Assembly (NCBI RefSeq): GCF_000304335.1
Contig: NZ_CAJF01000013.1
Span: 1 to 64,000, forward strand
From: Microbacterium yannicii PS01
Lineage (GTDB): Bacteria > Actinomycetota > Actinomycetes > Actinomycetales > Microbacteriaceae
Direction: 5' to 3'
Length of the DNA stretch: 64,000 nt
How positions within the stretch are numbered: position 1 is the stretch's first letter; every line of letters starts with the position of its first letter. Both the position numbers and the translations under genes were made by a program. Of the stretch, positions 53,069 to 61,706 are shown piece after piece. The notes beneath the pieces were generated by a model. The model saw only the letters and a list, made by a program, of their open reading frames with translations, did not search any database and was not told the origin of the DNA.

Positions 53069-53563
53069 TCAGCGGAGGCGCTTGACCATCGTGTCGCGGC
53101 CGAGGCCGCTCTGCGTCACCGCGAAGCCCTCGCTGCGATACAGCGTCGTCGCGAAGTTGCCGCGCTCGACGCTCAGGCTGATGCGGCCGTAGCCCTGTGC
53201 GCCGGCGTGCTCGCACAGGCGCTGCAGCAGCGCTCGTCCGACGCCGTGCGCGCGCCAGATCGGCCGTACCCCGATGATGAGCTCGGGCACGCCGGTGCCG
53301 ACATACCCGAATCCCGGGTCGCTGCGCGGCAGCATGCGGTACCAGGCCCCTCCGATGGGTTCGCCGTTGCGGTCCTCGGCGACGAAGCCCGCATCGCCGG
53401 GTCGCATCCAGCCCGAGACGTAGCGGCTGTGTTCCGTACCGGCCATCACCTCGTGTCGCGGCCGCAGTCCACCCTGGCGCCAGTTCGCCGCCTCGACGAC
53501 CATGTCGCCGAGGAAGGCACCGTCCGCTTGCACGGCGGCGCGGACTCCGAAGGCGGGCGGCAT
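53069..53563 (-). CDS. GNAT family N-acetyltransferase
   Basis: 164 residues. The GNAT core is visible as VPELIIGVRPIWRAHGVGRALLQRLCEHAGAQGYGRISLSVERGNFATTLYRSEGFAV. An N-terminal GGAWYRMLPRSDPGFGYV region shapes the substrate site; the substrate is unknown. A TAGACT box (53571-53576) ends 7 nt before the ATG. The gene is bracketed by different short repeats on both sides and interrupts the usual ftsK-rnj neighbourhood, which may mean recent insertion. Confidence 0.9.
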   Translation of the reverse strand: MPPAFGVRAAVQADGAFLGDMVVEAANWRQGGLRPRHEVMAGTEHSRYVSGWMRPGDAGFVAEDRNGEPIGGAWYRMLPRSDPGFGYVGTGVPELIIGVRPIWRAHGVGRALLQRLCEHAGAQGYGRISLSVERGNFATTLYRSEGFAVTQSGLGRDTMVKRLR

Positions 53564-53608
53564 GCGGTGGAGTCTACGGCCGCCGTGTCACGGCCGGATA
53601 AACGGCGT

Positions 53609-53698
53609 GTGGTGATCTCGCTACGCTTCGATGCTCCGCCCGTGGTGATCTCGCTACGCTTCGATGCTCCGCCCGTGGTGATCTCGCTACGCTTCGAT
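53609..53698. repeat. 33-bp tandem repeat, 2.7 copies, ending inside rnj
   Basis: Units start at 53609, 53642 and 53675 and begin GTGGTGATCTCGCTACGC. The first two are identical; the third stops after 24 bp and runs into the 3' end of rnj, supplying its last residues (VIEA) and stop codon. This is a second repeat family, distinct from the TCGACAGGCTCAG element. Confidence 0.92.
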
Positions 53699-55363
53699 CA
53701 CGAGCGGCACGATCATCGGGCGACGACGCAGCGACTGGTTCACCCAGCGGCCGATCGTGCGCCGGACGACCTGCGACAGGGCGTGCGAGTCGCGGACCCC
53801 CGACTGCGCGGCATCGGTGAGCGCGGCGGCGATCTTCGGCTTGACGGCCTCGAAGACCGCGTCGTCCTCGGCGAAGCCCCGCGCGTGGATCTCGGGGCCG
53901 GAGATGATCTTGCCCGTCGAGGCGTCGACCACGACGATCACCGAGATGAAGCCCTCTTCGCCGAGGATCCGGCGGTCCTTGAGATCGGCATCCGTGATCT
54001 CGCCGACCGTCGACCCGTCGACGTAGACGAAGCCGAGGTCGAGCTGGCCGACGACGCGTGCATCGCCGCCCTTCAGGTCGATGACGGTGCCGTTCTCGGC
54101 GAGGATCGTCCGCTCGGCGGCGATGCCGGTGTCTTGCGCGAGGCGCGCGTTGGCCATCAGGTGCCGGTACTCGCCATGCACCGGCAGCACGTTGCGGGGC
54201 TTGAGGATGTTGTAGCAGTACAGCAGCTCGCCGGCCGCCGCGTGCCCCGACACGTGCACCTTGGCGTTGCCCTTATGCACCACGTTGGCGCCCAGCTTGG
54301 TGAGCCCGTCGATGACGCGGTAGACGGCGTTCTCGTTGCCCGGGATGAGGCTCGAGGCCAGGATGACGGTGTCTCCGGGGCCGGGCTCGATGGCGTGATC
54401 GAGATTCGCCATGCGGCTGAGCACGGCCATCGGCTCGCCCTGCGACCCCGTCGACATGAAGACGATCCGGTCGTCGGGCAGATCCTGCGCCTTCTTGTAG
54501 TCGATGAGCACGCCCTCGGGGACGTGCAGATACCCGAGCTCTTCGGCGATGCTCATGTTGCGCAGCATGCTGCGCCCGAGGAGCGCGACTCGACGACCGT
54601 GTGCGGCCGCGGCATCCAGCACCTGCTGCACGCGATGCACGTGGCTCGAGAAGCTCGCGACGATGACCCGCCGCGGCGCCTTGCCGATGACCTGATCCAG
54701 CACCGGACCGATCGAGCGCTCGAGCGGGGTGAAGCCGGGCACGTCCGCGTTGGTCGAGTCGACGAGGAAGAGGTCCACACCCTCCTCGCCCAAGCGTGAG
54801 AACGCGCGAAGGTCGGTCAGGCGGCCGTCCAGCGGCAGCTGGTCCATCTTGAAGTCGCCGGTGGCGAGCACGAGACCCGCGGGCGTGCGGATCGCCACGG
54901 CGAGCGCGTCGGGGATCGAGTGGTTGACGGCGACGAACTCGAGCTCGAACGGGCCGAGATTCTCGCGCTGGCCCTCGGCCACCGTGAGGCTGTACGGCTT
55001 GATGCGGTGTTCCTTGAGCTTCGCCTCGGTGAGGGCGAGAGTCAGGCCCGACCCGATGATCGGGATGTCGCTCTTGAGCTTCAGCAGGTAGGGCACCGCG
55101 CCGATGTGATCTTCGTGACCGTGGGTCAGCACGACGCCGACGATGTCGTCGAGGCGGCTCTTGATCGGCTCGAAGTCGGGCAGGATCAGGTCGACGCCGG
55201 GCTGGTGCTCCTCGGGGAACAGCACGCCGCAGTCGACGACGAGCAGCTTGCCGCCGTACTCGAACACCGTCATGTTGCGGCCGACTTCGCCGAGTCCGCC
55301 GAGCGGGACGACCCGGAGGGTCCCCGCTTCGAGCTCGGGCGGGTCGTAAGGGGTCGTGGGCAT
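53687..55363 (-). CDS. rnj: Ribonuclease J
   Basis: 558-residue metallo-beta-lactamase/beta-CASP nuclease. HGHEDHIGA (81-89) binds the two zinc ions, with GDFKMDQLPLDG, SFSSHVHRVQQV and HVSGHAAAGEL further motifs. It degrades and processes RNA 5'-to-3' and internally; actinobacteria use it in place of part of RNase E. GGAGG lies before the ATG and is buried in the last codons of the extended dapA frame. The C-terminal four residues derive from a repeat. Confidence 0.95.
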   Translation of the reverse strand: MPTTPYDPPELEAGTLRVVPLGGLGEVGRNMTVFEYGGKLLVVDCGVLFPEEHQPGVDLILPDFEPIKSRLDDIVGVVLTHGHEDHIGAVPYLLKLKSDIPIIGSGLTLALTEAKLKEHRIKPYSLTVAEGQRENLGPFELEFVAVNHSIPDALAVAIRTPAGLVLATGDFKMDQLPLDGRLTDLRAFSRLGEEGVDLFLVDSTNADVPGFTPLERSIGPVLDQVIGKAPRRVIVASFSSHVHRVQQVLDAAAAHGRRVALLGRSMLRNMSIAEELGYLHVPEGVLIDYKKAQDLPDDRIVFMSTGSQGEPMAVLSRMANLDHAIEPGPGDTVILASSLIPGNENAVYRVIDGLTKLGANVVHKGNAKVHVSGHAAAGELLYCYNILKPRNVLPVHGEYRHLMANARLAQDTGIAAERTILAENGTVIDLKGGDARVVGQLDLGFVYVDGSTVGEITDADLKDRRILGEEGFISVIVVVDASTGKIISGPEIHARGFAEDDAVFEAVKPKIAAALTDAAQSGVRDSHALSQVVRRTIGRWVNQSLRRRPMIVPLVIEA

Positions 55364-55365
55364 TG

Positions 55366-56418
55366 TCAGCCTCCTTCGGATGCCGCGGCATCCGTTCGCT
55401 CTTTCACGCCGCCGCCCCGATCCGGGTGCCGGCGCGCCTTGTCATCTCGTGGTGCCCGACACCTTCGGCAGCGCTCCGCCGGCGGCGGCGTTGCGGTCGG
55501 GCGGAAGTTCGAGAAATCTGCGCCGGGAACGTCGCGCACGAGGGCGAGCTCGTCCTCGATCTTCGCGGCCTCCCACTCCTCCGGGCCGACCAGGGGCAGA
55601 CGCACCCGGGGGCTGGAGATCCGGCCGAGGCCGTGCAGGATGTACTTCGCCGACACGGTGCCGGGGACGTGGGTCATGACGGCGCGCACGAGCGGCTCGA
55701 GCTGCATATGCGCGGCGGTCGCGGCCTGGAGGTCACCCCGGTTGACGGCATCGACGATCACGCGGTACGGCTGCGCCGCCACGTTCGCCGTGACGCCGAT
55801 CAGCCCGGTGGCCCCGATTGCGAGGTGCGGGAGCACGTTGGCGTCGTCGCCGGAGAAGTACATCAGGTCGGTCTGGTTGAGCACCCGGCTCACCTCGCTG
55901 AAGTCGCCCTTGGCGTCTTTGATGGCGAGGATGTTCGGGTGCTTCGCGAGGCGCAGGATCGTCTCGTACCGGATCGGCACGCCGGTGCGACCGGGAATGT
56001 CGTACAGGATCACGGGAAGGTCGGTCGCGTCGGCGACGAGCCGGAAGTGCGTGAGGATGCCGGCCTGCGTCGGCTTGTTGTAGTACGGCGTGACGATCAT
56101 GATGGCGTCGGCGCCGACCTTCTCGCTGGCCTTGTAGAGCTCGATCGCGTGGGCGGTCTCGTTCGACCCGCCGCCCGTGATGATCTTCGCCCGACCGGCG
56201 GCGACGTCCTTGCCGACCTCGACGAGCCGGATCTTCTCGGCGTCGGTGAGCGTCGAGGTCTCGCCGGTGGTCCCGGTGACGACGATGCCGTCGGCGCCGG
56301 CCGTGATGACGTCGTCGATGTGCTTCTCGACGGCGGGCCAATCGACCTCGCCGTCTGCCGTCATCGGGGTGATGAGGGCGACGAGCACCTGTCCGAAGGG
56401 ATTGCCCGTGTGCGTCAT
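55366..56418 (-). CDS. dapA: 4-Hydroxy-tetrahydrodipicolinate synthase with altered C-terminus
   Basis: 350 residues as sequenced. The barrel is normal: VTGTTGETSTLTDAEKIRLVEV, VTPYYNKPTQAG, the Schiff-base lysine in ILAIKDAKGDFSEV, and YFSGDDANVLPHLAIGATGLIGV. After FSNFRP the sequence turns into an Arg/Pro-rich tail of about 45 residues. Adding one C to the CCC run at 55499-55501 restores the expected end (RPDRNAAAGGALPKVSGTTR, stop at 55442; 325 residues). It is either a sequencing error or a recent extension. A TAACCT box ends 6 nt before the ATG. Confidence 0.93.
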   Translation of the reverse strand: MTHTGNPFGQVLVALITPMTADGEVDWPAVEKHIDDVITAGADGIVVTGTTGETSTLTDAEKIRLVEVGKDVAAGRAKIITGGGSNETAHAIELYKASEKVGADAIMIVTPYYNKPTQAGILTHFRLVADATDLPVILYDIPGRTGVPIRYETILRLAKHPNILAIKDAKGDFSEVSRVLNQTDLMYFSGDDANVLPHLAIGATGLIGVTANVAAQPYRVIVDAVNRGDLQAATAAHMQLEPLVRAVMTHVPGTVSAKYILHGLGRISSPRVRLPLVGPEEWEAAKIEDELALVRDVPGADFSNFRPTATPPPAERCRRCRAPRDDKARRHPDRGGGVKERTDAAASEGG

Positions 56419-56475
56419 GCATTCAGGTTATCGGGATGCCGCGGGCTGCGCCGCCCGCCGACGGCCCGCCGGTGC

Positions 56476-57240
56476 TCAGCGGCCGCTCTCGCCGACGCGG
56501 GCGGCCAGCGACGGCGGAGCGATGCGGGCGAGGCCGGCGAGGAGCTTGTAGCGCAGCGAGGGCACCGACACCGCTGCGCCGCGCGCCGCCGCCCGCAGGG
56601 ACTCGGCGACGACGTCTCGAGCGTTCAGCCACAGCCCGGCGGGCACGCCCTCCTCCCCCGGTGCGAGGCCCATCCGCTCGTGGAACTGCGTGTGGGTGTA
56701 GCCGGGACAGACAGCGGTCACAGTGACGCCGCGGGCCGCGTACCGCCCGTTCGCCCAGCGGCTGAAGCTCACCAGCCAGCCCTTGCTCGCGCCGTACGTG
56801 GAGCGCGGGATGAAGGCGGCGACCGACGCCACGTTGAGGATGCGGCCGTGGCCGCGGGCGAGCATCGCGCCGAGGGCCGCATGCGTGAGGCGCATCGGCA
56901 CCTCGACGTGCAGCCGCAGATGGCCGACCTCGTCGTCGATGTCGTTGCGCTCGAAGCTCAGCGGCAGCCCGAATCCGGCGTTGTTGACGAGCACTTCGAT
57001 CGGGCGCCGGGAGTCGGCGAGTCGTTCTTCCACCTCGGCCAGCCGTCGCGGCTCGAGCAGGTCGGCTGCGAGCACTTCGACCTGGACGCCGTACGCCGAC
57101 CGCAGGCCCTGCGCGAGGTCGTCCAGTGCGGAGCGGTCGCGCGCCACGAGGACGAGGTCGGCGCCCTCGGCGGCGAGCTGTCGCGCGTACTCGGCTCCGA
57201 GTCCGGAGCTCGCGCCGGTGATGAGCGCCGATCTGGCCAT
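56476..57240 (-). CDS. Short-chain dehydrogenase/reductase
   Basis: 254 residues, classical SDR. TGASSGLGAEYARQL (NAD(P) binding), NNAGFGLP, the catalytic serine in LNVASVAAF and YGASKGW (YxxxK) are present. The C-terminus is more hydrophobic, as in SDRs acting on lipid-like substrates; the actual substrate is unknown. A TAGGCT box at 57248-57253 ends 7 nt before the ATG; this box overlaps the end of dfrA. Confidence 0.9.
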   Translation of the reverse strand: MARSALITGASSGLGAEYARQLAAEGADLVLVARDRSALDDLAQGLRSAYGVQVEVLAADLLEPRRLAEVEERLADSRRPIEVLVNNAGFGLPLSFERNDIDDEVGHLRLHVEVPMRLTHAALGAMLARGHGRILNVASVAAFIPRSTYGASKGWLVSFSRWANGRYAARGVTVTAVCPGYTHTQFHERMGLAPGEEGVPAGLWLNARDVVAESLRAAARGAAVSVPSLRYKLLAGLARIAPPSLAARVGESGR

Positions 57241-57250
57241 GCGGGCCAGC

Positions 57251-57796
57251 CTAGGACGGACGGGCGAGGGTCAGGAAGCGATATCGGATGCCGGAGCGCG
57301 AGGTGTGCCAACCGCTCACCGGATCGGTCGCCACCGGCTGCCATCCCGAGCGGTCCGGGGCGTACGTGTCGCCCGCCACCTCGAGATCGAGCTCGGTGAC
57401 CTCGAGCAGATCGGCGCGCGCGATCACTTCGCGGAAGAGCTCGCCGCCCCCGATCACCCAGATGCGTTCAGGGGCGCCCGACTGCGCGGTGGCAAGCCCC
57501 TCTTCCAGAGATGCGGCGCGCTCGGCGCCGTCCGCGGACCAGTCGGCCCGGCGTGTCACGACAATGTTGCGACGCCCGGGAAGGGGGCGGAACCGGTCGG
57601 GGAAGGACTCCCACGTCCGGCGGCCCATCACGACAGGGGCCCCGAGGGTCAGTTCCTTGAAGTGGGCGAGGTCCTCGGGCACGTGCCAGGGCATGCCTCC
57701 CTCGGCGCCGATCACTCCACCGGCGGCCTCGGCCCAGATCAGCCCGAGCGGCGCGACGACGCCTGCCGATGAAGCCGTGTGAGCCGCCTGGCTCAT
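57251..57796 (-). CDS. dfrA: Dihydrofolate reductase
   Basis: 181 residues. [50 protein letters not shown] contains the folate and NADPH sites and the catalytic acidic residue (PEDL). A 17-residue N-terminal extension precedes the usual start. The ATG overlaps the thyA stop (ATGA), so it recycles the dihydrofolate made by the coupled ThyA. Confidence 0.95.
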   Translation of the reverse strand: MSQAAHTASSAGVVAPLGLIWAEAAGGVIGAEGGMPWHVPEDLAHFKELTLGAPVVMGRRTWESFPDRFRPLPGRRNIVVTRRADWSADGAERAASLEEGLATAQSGAPERIWVIGGGELFREVIARADLLEVTELDLEVAGDTYAPDRSGWQPVATDPVSGWHTSRSGIRYRFLTLARPS

Positions 57797-58602
57797 ACCG
57801 CGACCGCGCCGCGGATCGCGGGATGATGCTGGTAGTCCTCGACCACGAAGTCCTCGAAGCGGTAGTCGAAGATCGACGCCGGCCGGCGGGCGAACCGCAG
57901 CGACGGGTACGGGTAGGGGTCGCGCGTCAGCTGCTCCCGGACCTGCTCGAGATGGTTGTCGTAGATGTGGCAGTCGCCGCCCGTCCACACGAAGTCGCCC
58001 GGCTCGAGTCCCGCTTGCTGGGCGATCATCAGCGTCAGCAGCGCGTACGAGGCGATGTTGAAGGGAACGCCGAGGAACAGGTCGGCGCTGCGCTGGTACA
58101 GCTGGCACGACAGCCTGCCGTCGGCGACGTAGAACTGGAACAGCGCATGACACGGCGCAAGAGCCATGTCGGGGATGTCGGCCGGGTTCCAGGCCGACAC
58201 GATCAGGCGCCGGGAGTCGGGGTTCGAGCGGATCTGGTCGAGCACCTGCGAGATCTGATCGATCTGCTCGCCCGACGCCGTCGGCCAGGAGCGCCACTGC
58301 ACGCCGTAGACCGGACCCAGCTCGCCGTCGGCGTCGGCCCATTCGTCCCAGATCGTGACGCCGTTCTCCTGCAGCCAGCGCACATTCGACTCGCCGCGCA
58401 GGAACCACAGCAGCTCGTAGGCGATCGACTTGAAGTGCACGCGCTTCGTCGTGATCAGGGGGAAGCCCTGCGACAGGTCGAACCGGATCTGACGTCCGAA
58501 CGCACTCGTCGTGCCGGTGCCGGTGCGGTCGGACTTGTGGGTGCCGTTCTCGAGCACATCGCGCAGGAGGTCCTCGTACGGGGTCGGGATCGGCGTCGTC
58601 AC
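57793..58602 (-). CDS. thyA: Thymidylate synthase
   Basis: 269 residues. The catalytic cysteine is in [48 protein letters not shown] and [10 protein letters not shown] are conserved. It makes dTMP. The GTG start at 58602 lies 7 nt after a TATCGT box (58610-58615). It is divergent from the thioredoxin-like gene. Confidence 0.97.
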   Translation of the reverse strand: MTTPIPTPYEDLLRDVLENGTHKSDRTGTGTTSAFGRQIRFDLSQGFPLITTKRVHFKSIAYELLWFLRGESNVRWLQENGVTIWDEWADADGELGPVYGVQWRSWPTASGEQIDQISQVLDQIRSNPDSRRLIVSAWNPADIPDMALAPCHALFQFYVADGRLSCQLYQRSADLFLGVPFNIASYALLTLMIAQQAGLEPGDFVWTGGDCHIYDNHLEQVREQLTRDPYPYPSLRFARRPASIFDYRFEDFVVEDYQHHPAIRGAVAV

Positions 58603-58707
58603 GGCTGCCACGATACCCGCGACGGGCGACATCGGGCCGGCATCGCCGCGTTCATATATTCCCGCACATGGACCTTTCCGGCCAGAAAGGGGTTACCCTG
58701 ATCTGCT

Positions 58708-59145
58708 GTGACCCTGGTCGGAGCGCTCATCGCCCTCGCTGTGCTTCTCGCAGCGACGATAGCGGTCGGCGTGTTCCTGACCTGGCGCCAGTCGCGGCCG
58801 CACCGTCACATCACCCACGAGGTCATCGATCCCCACCGCCTGGGCGCCGACGGGCTCGGCGAGACGGCCACGCTGCTGCAGTTCAGCACCGACATGTGCG
58901 CGCGGTGCCCTTCGGTGCACCGCACGCTCTCCGACATCGCCGACGCCCGGGACGGCGTGCGCCATCTGGACGTCGACCTCACCCATCGCCCCGACATCGC
59001 CAAGCACTTCCACGTATTGCAGACGCCGACCACGCTGGTCCTCGATCGGGACGGCGTGATCCAGACCCGCTTCGGCGGCACGCCGAGCCGCGAGGTGCTC
59101 GAACTCGAGCTGAACCGCCTCACCGGACAGAACGCGATTGTCTGA
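58708..59145 (+). CDS. Membrane-anchored thioredoxin-fold protein
   Basis: 145 residues. One N-terminal transmembrane helix (about 3-26) is followed by a thioredoxin fold with a CARC motif (Cys64, Cys67; LLQFSTDMCARCPSVHRTL) and cis-proline loop LQTPTTLVLDRDG. The active-site pair is CxxC but lacks the usual WCGPC. GTG start; a TACCCT box ends 8 nt upstream. It overlaps the next gene by 8 bp and likely forms a thiol-redox unit with it. Orientation relative to the membrane is not certain. Confidence 0.88.
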   Translation: MTLVGALIALAVLLAATIAVGVFLTWRQSRPHRHITHEVIDPHRLGADGLGETATLLQFSTDMCARCPSVHRTLSDIADARDGVRHLDVDLTHRPDIAKHFHVLQTPTTLVLDRDGVIQTRFGGTPSREVLELELNRLTGQNAIV

Positions 59146-59788
59146 GCGGACGGGCGGTCCGGACCCGCGCGGCATCGACCCGCGGGGACTCCGCTTCGCG
59201 GCAGGCATCACGTCGCTGCTGCTGCTCATCGTCGTGTTCCTGGGCCTGACCGGGCTGTCGACGGCACAGCTGAACATCGGCGACGGCTCCTCGGGCGGCT
59301 GGTTCGCCTACCAGCCGTTGTCGGGAGCGATCCACGGCATCGTCGGCGGGACGGCCGTCGATTTCGCCTTCGTCAGTGGTGGCACCGCGTGGCTGATCAC
59401 TTTCGCCACTCCGGCCCACCGCTTCCTCGACCCGGCGTTCCTGCTCCTTCTCCTGGCCGCCGTGCTGTTCCTGTGGGGCATGGCCTGGCCCCGCACGGCG
59501 CCCTGGGGGGTGCTGTATCGCAAGGTCGTCGCTCCCCGCCTCTCGCGCCCGAAAGACCTCGAGGATCCGCGCCCGCCGCGCTTCGCGCAGGGCGTCGGAC
59601 TCTTCGTCGCGACGTCGGGCCTCGCGCTCCAGCTCGCGGGCGTGCCGTGGGCGCTCACCATCGCGGCCGTCGCGGCCTTCATCGCCGCGTTCCTCAACGC
59701 GGCGTTCGGCCTGTGCCTGGGCTGCCGGCTCTACCTGCTGCTGCAGCGGGTGGGCGTCGTCGGTCGCGCTCGCCCCGCCTCGGCCTGA
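59138..59788 (+). CDS. DUF4395 membrane protein
   Basis: 216 residues. The soluble N-terminus GIDPRGLRFAAGITSLLLLIVV leads to about four helices; the middle contains RKVVAPRLSRPKDLEDPRPPRFAQGVGL and the end FGLCLGCRLYLLL, with two cysteines in a CLGC pair inside the last helix, typical of DUF4395. These proteins accompany thioredoxins and are thought to exchange electrons or disulfides across the membrane; not established here. The start is TTG, overlapping the previous stop by 8 bp. Confidence 0.85.
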   Translation: MSERTGGPDPRGIDPRGLRFAAGITSLLLLIVVFLGLTGLSTAQLNIGDGSSGGWFAYQPLSGAIHGIVGGTAVDFAFVSGGTAWLITFATPAHRFLDPAFLLLLLAAVLFLWGMAWPRTAPWGVLYRKVVAPRLSRPKDLEDPRPPRFAQGVGLFVATSGLALQLAGVPWALTIAAVAAFIAAFLNAAFGLCLGCRLYLLLQRVGVVGRARPASA

Positions 59789-59904
59789 CGCAGCTCGCGT
59801 GCGATCGCCCCGACGACTGTCAACCCTTCGCATCGCACCACCCCCGCCGTTAGGCTGACCGGCGAGACGCCCGGCACGCGGGCGCGACGACAGGGAGGTC
59901 TTCC

Positions 59905-60330
59905 ATGACCGTCACGAGCGAAGCCCGCACCGCCTGGAAGGGCGGCCTTGCCGACGGATCCGGCGAGGTGACGCTCCAATCGTCGAAGCTCGGCACCTTC
60001 GACGTCAACTGGAAGGCGCGCAGTGAAGGCTCCACGTCGGTCACGACCCCCGAAGAGCTGATCGCGGCGGCGCACTCGTCGTGCTTCAGCATGGCGCTCT
60101 CGCACGCCCTCGCCGAGAACGGGACCCCTCCCGAGTCGATTGACACGACGGCATCCGTCACCTTCAAGCCGGGCACCGGCATCACCGGCAGCCACCTGAA
60201 CGTCAACGCCGTCGTCCCGGGCCTGGACCCCGAGGACTTCGAGCGCATCGCGCAGGGCGCGAAGACCGGGTGCCCCGTCTCGCAGGCCCTCGCGGGTGTC
60301 GAGATCACCCTCGAGGCGACGCTTGCCTGA
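59905..60330 (+). CDS. osmC: OsmC family peroxiredoxin
   Basis: 141 residues. The two redox cysteines are Cys60 (AAHSSCFSMALSHAL) and Cys123 (GAKTGCPVSQAL), the arrangement of OsmC hydroperoxide reductases. It probably detoxifies organic hydroperoxides in the cytoplasm. GGGAGG precedes the ATG, with a TAGGCT box about 45 nt upstream. The TIGR01777 gene overlaps its 3' end by 8 bp. Confidence 0.93.
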   Translation: MTVTSEARTAWKGGLADGSGEVTLQSSKLGTFDVNWKARSEGSTSVTTPEELIAAAHSSCFSMALSHALAENGTPPESIDTTASVTFKPGTGITGSHLNVNAVVPGLDPEDFERIAQGAKTGCPVSQALAGVEITLEATLA

Positions 60331-61252
60331 CCCGGGACCGCAGCCGGCGTCGCCGCGGCGGGTCGTCGTCGCGGGTGCGTCCGGCCTCATCGGCGGGGCG
60401 CTCGTCGAGAGCCTGCGGTCGGACGGCATCGCCGTGACGACGCTCGTGCGACGGCCCCCGGAGGCACCCGACGAGGTGCAGTGGCTCACCGACGATCGGC
60501 CGCTGGACCCCGCCGTCGTCGACGGCGCCACCGCGGTGGTCGGGCTCAACGGCGCGAGCATCGGACGGTTCCCCTGGACGGCGGGCTACAAGAACACGCT
60601 GCTGTGGTCGCGGATCACGCCGACCCAGGCGCTCGCGCGTGCCGTGCGCGAGCTCGGAACGGATGCCCCGGCCCTGGTCTCGGCGTCGGCCGTCGGCTAT
60701 TACGGCTCTGCCCCCGGCCGTCGTCTCACCGAGGACTCCGAGCGCGGCGAGACGTTCCTGGCCGACCTGTGCGGAGAGTGGGAGGCCGCCGCCCGTGCTG
60801 CCGGCGACCATGCGCGCGTCGCGATGCTGCGGACGGCGCCCATCGTCCATCCCGACGGCGTGCTCCGCCCCTTGATGATGCTGACCAAGCTCGGCGTGAG
60901 CGGTCCGATCGGGCGTGGCACGCAGGTGTGGCCGTGGATCTCGCTCGAGGACGAGATCCGCGCCATCCGTCACGTCATCGACGAAGGGCTCGCCGGGCCG
61001 GTGAATCTGACCGGCCCGACGCGCGCGACCGCGAACGACCTCGGCTTCGCGCTGGCGATGCGGATGAACCGACCGTTCCTCGTGCGTGCCCCGGAGTGGG
61101 GCATGAAGCTCGTGCTCGGACGAGACGCCACGGAGGCCATACTGACCTCCGACATGCACGTCGTCCCCGAGGTGCTGGTGCGCAGCGGCTTCCGGTTCTC
61201 GCACGAGACCGTCGAGCAGGCCGTCGCGGCCGCGGTCCCGCCCGCGGCCTGA
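60323..61252 (+). CDS. TIGR01777 family NAD(P)-binding protein
   Basis: About 309 residues. VVVAGASGLIGGALVESL binds NAD(P); GASIGRFPWTAGYKNTLLWSRI, SASAVGYYGSA, RTAPIVHPDGVL and GPVNLTGPTRATANDLGFALA match the YfcH/SulA-like TIGR01777 group of epimerase-like proteins of unknown function. I chose a TTG overlapping the osmC stop by 8 bp, as at the previous gene pair; an upstream GTG is possible. Confidence 0.85.
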   Translation: MPDPGPQPASPRRVVVAGASGLIGGALVESLRSDGIAVTTLVRRPPEAPDEVQWLTDDRPLDPAVVDGATAVVGLNGASIGRFPWTAGYKNTLLWSRITPTQALARAVRELGTDAPALVSASAVGYYGSAPGRRLTEDSERGETFLADLCGEWEAAARAAGDHARVAMLRTAPIVHPDGVLRPLMMLTKLGVSGPIGRGTQVWPWISLEDEIRAIRHVIDEGLAGPVNLTGPTRATANDLGFALAMRMNRPFLVRAPEWGMKLVLGRDATEAILTSDMHVVPEVLVRSGFRFSHETVEQAVAAAVPPAA

Positions 61253-61256
61253 GCGA

Positions 61257-61706
61257 TCAGCGCCGGCGCTGGGCGGTCTCGAGCCGGATCGCGGTGCGCA
61301 CGGCCTCGCGCGCGCGCCGCCGATCCCCCGCAGCGTCGTAGGCGAGACCGAGGCGGTACCACCCGCGCCAGTCATCGGGATCGGCCTCCACCGCCGCGCG
61401 GTAGGCCGGGAACAGCGCGTCGCCGTCCTCGCGCACGATACGTCCGCTCGGTCGAAGCGCCACTTCGTCGTCGGGGGTCGTCCCCTCTGCCTCGAGGCGG
61501 CGACCGAGCTGCTGTGCCCGCACGCCGAACAGCAGCTCGCGGACCAGCGCCCAGGCCGCGAGGATCGGGAGCACGATGAGACCGATGCCCATCGCGATGC
61601 CCACCGGGTCCTCGCTCAGCAGCAGGAGCCACGCGCGCTGACCGACCAGCACGATGTACAGCGCCAGCAGCACCGCCATGACGGCGACGCCGATGCGTGC
61701 GCTCAT
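61257..61706 (-). CDS. Membrane protein with one TPR-like repeat
   Basis: 149 residues. Two transmembrane helices (about 5-30 and 35-60) are followed by a cytoplasmic region whose end (DDWRGWYRLGLAYDAAGDRRRAREAVRTAIRLE) is a TPR-like helix pair. Function unknown. Its ATG overlaps the dapB stop (ATGA), so it is coupled to dapB. Confidence 0.82.
   Translation of the reverse strand: MSARIGVAVMAVLLALYIVLVGQRAWLLLLSEDPVGIAMGIGLIVLPILAAWALVRELLFGVRAQQLGRRLEAEGTTPDDEVALRPSGRIVREDGDALFPAYRAAVEADPDDWRGWYRLGLAYDAAGDRRRAREAVRTAIRLETAQRRR

Noticed and set aside
53609-53698. CRISPR-like array
   Set aside because: Units are contiguous with no unique spacers and only 2.7 copies; it is a plain tandem repeat. 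The same applies to 12043-12155 and 1806-1970.
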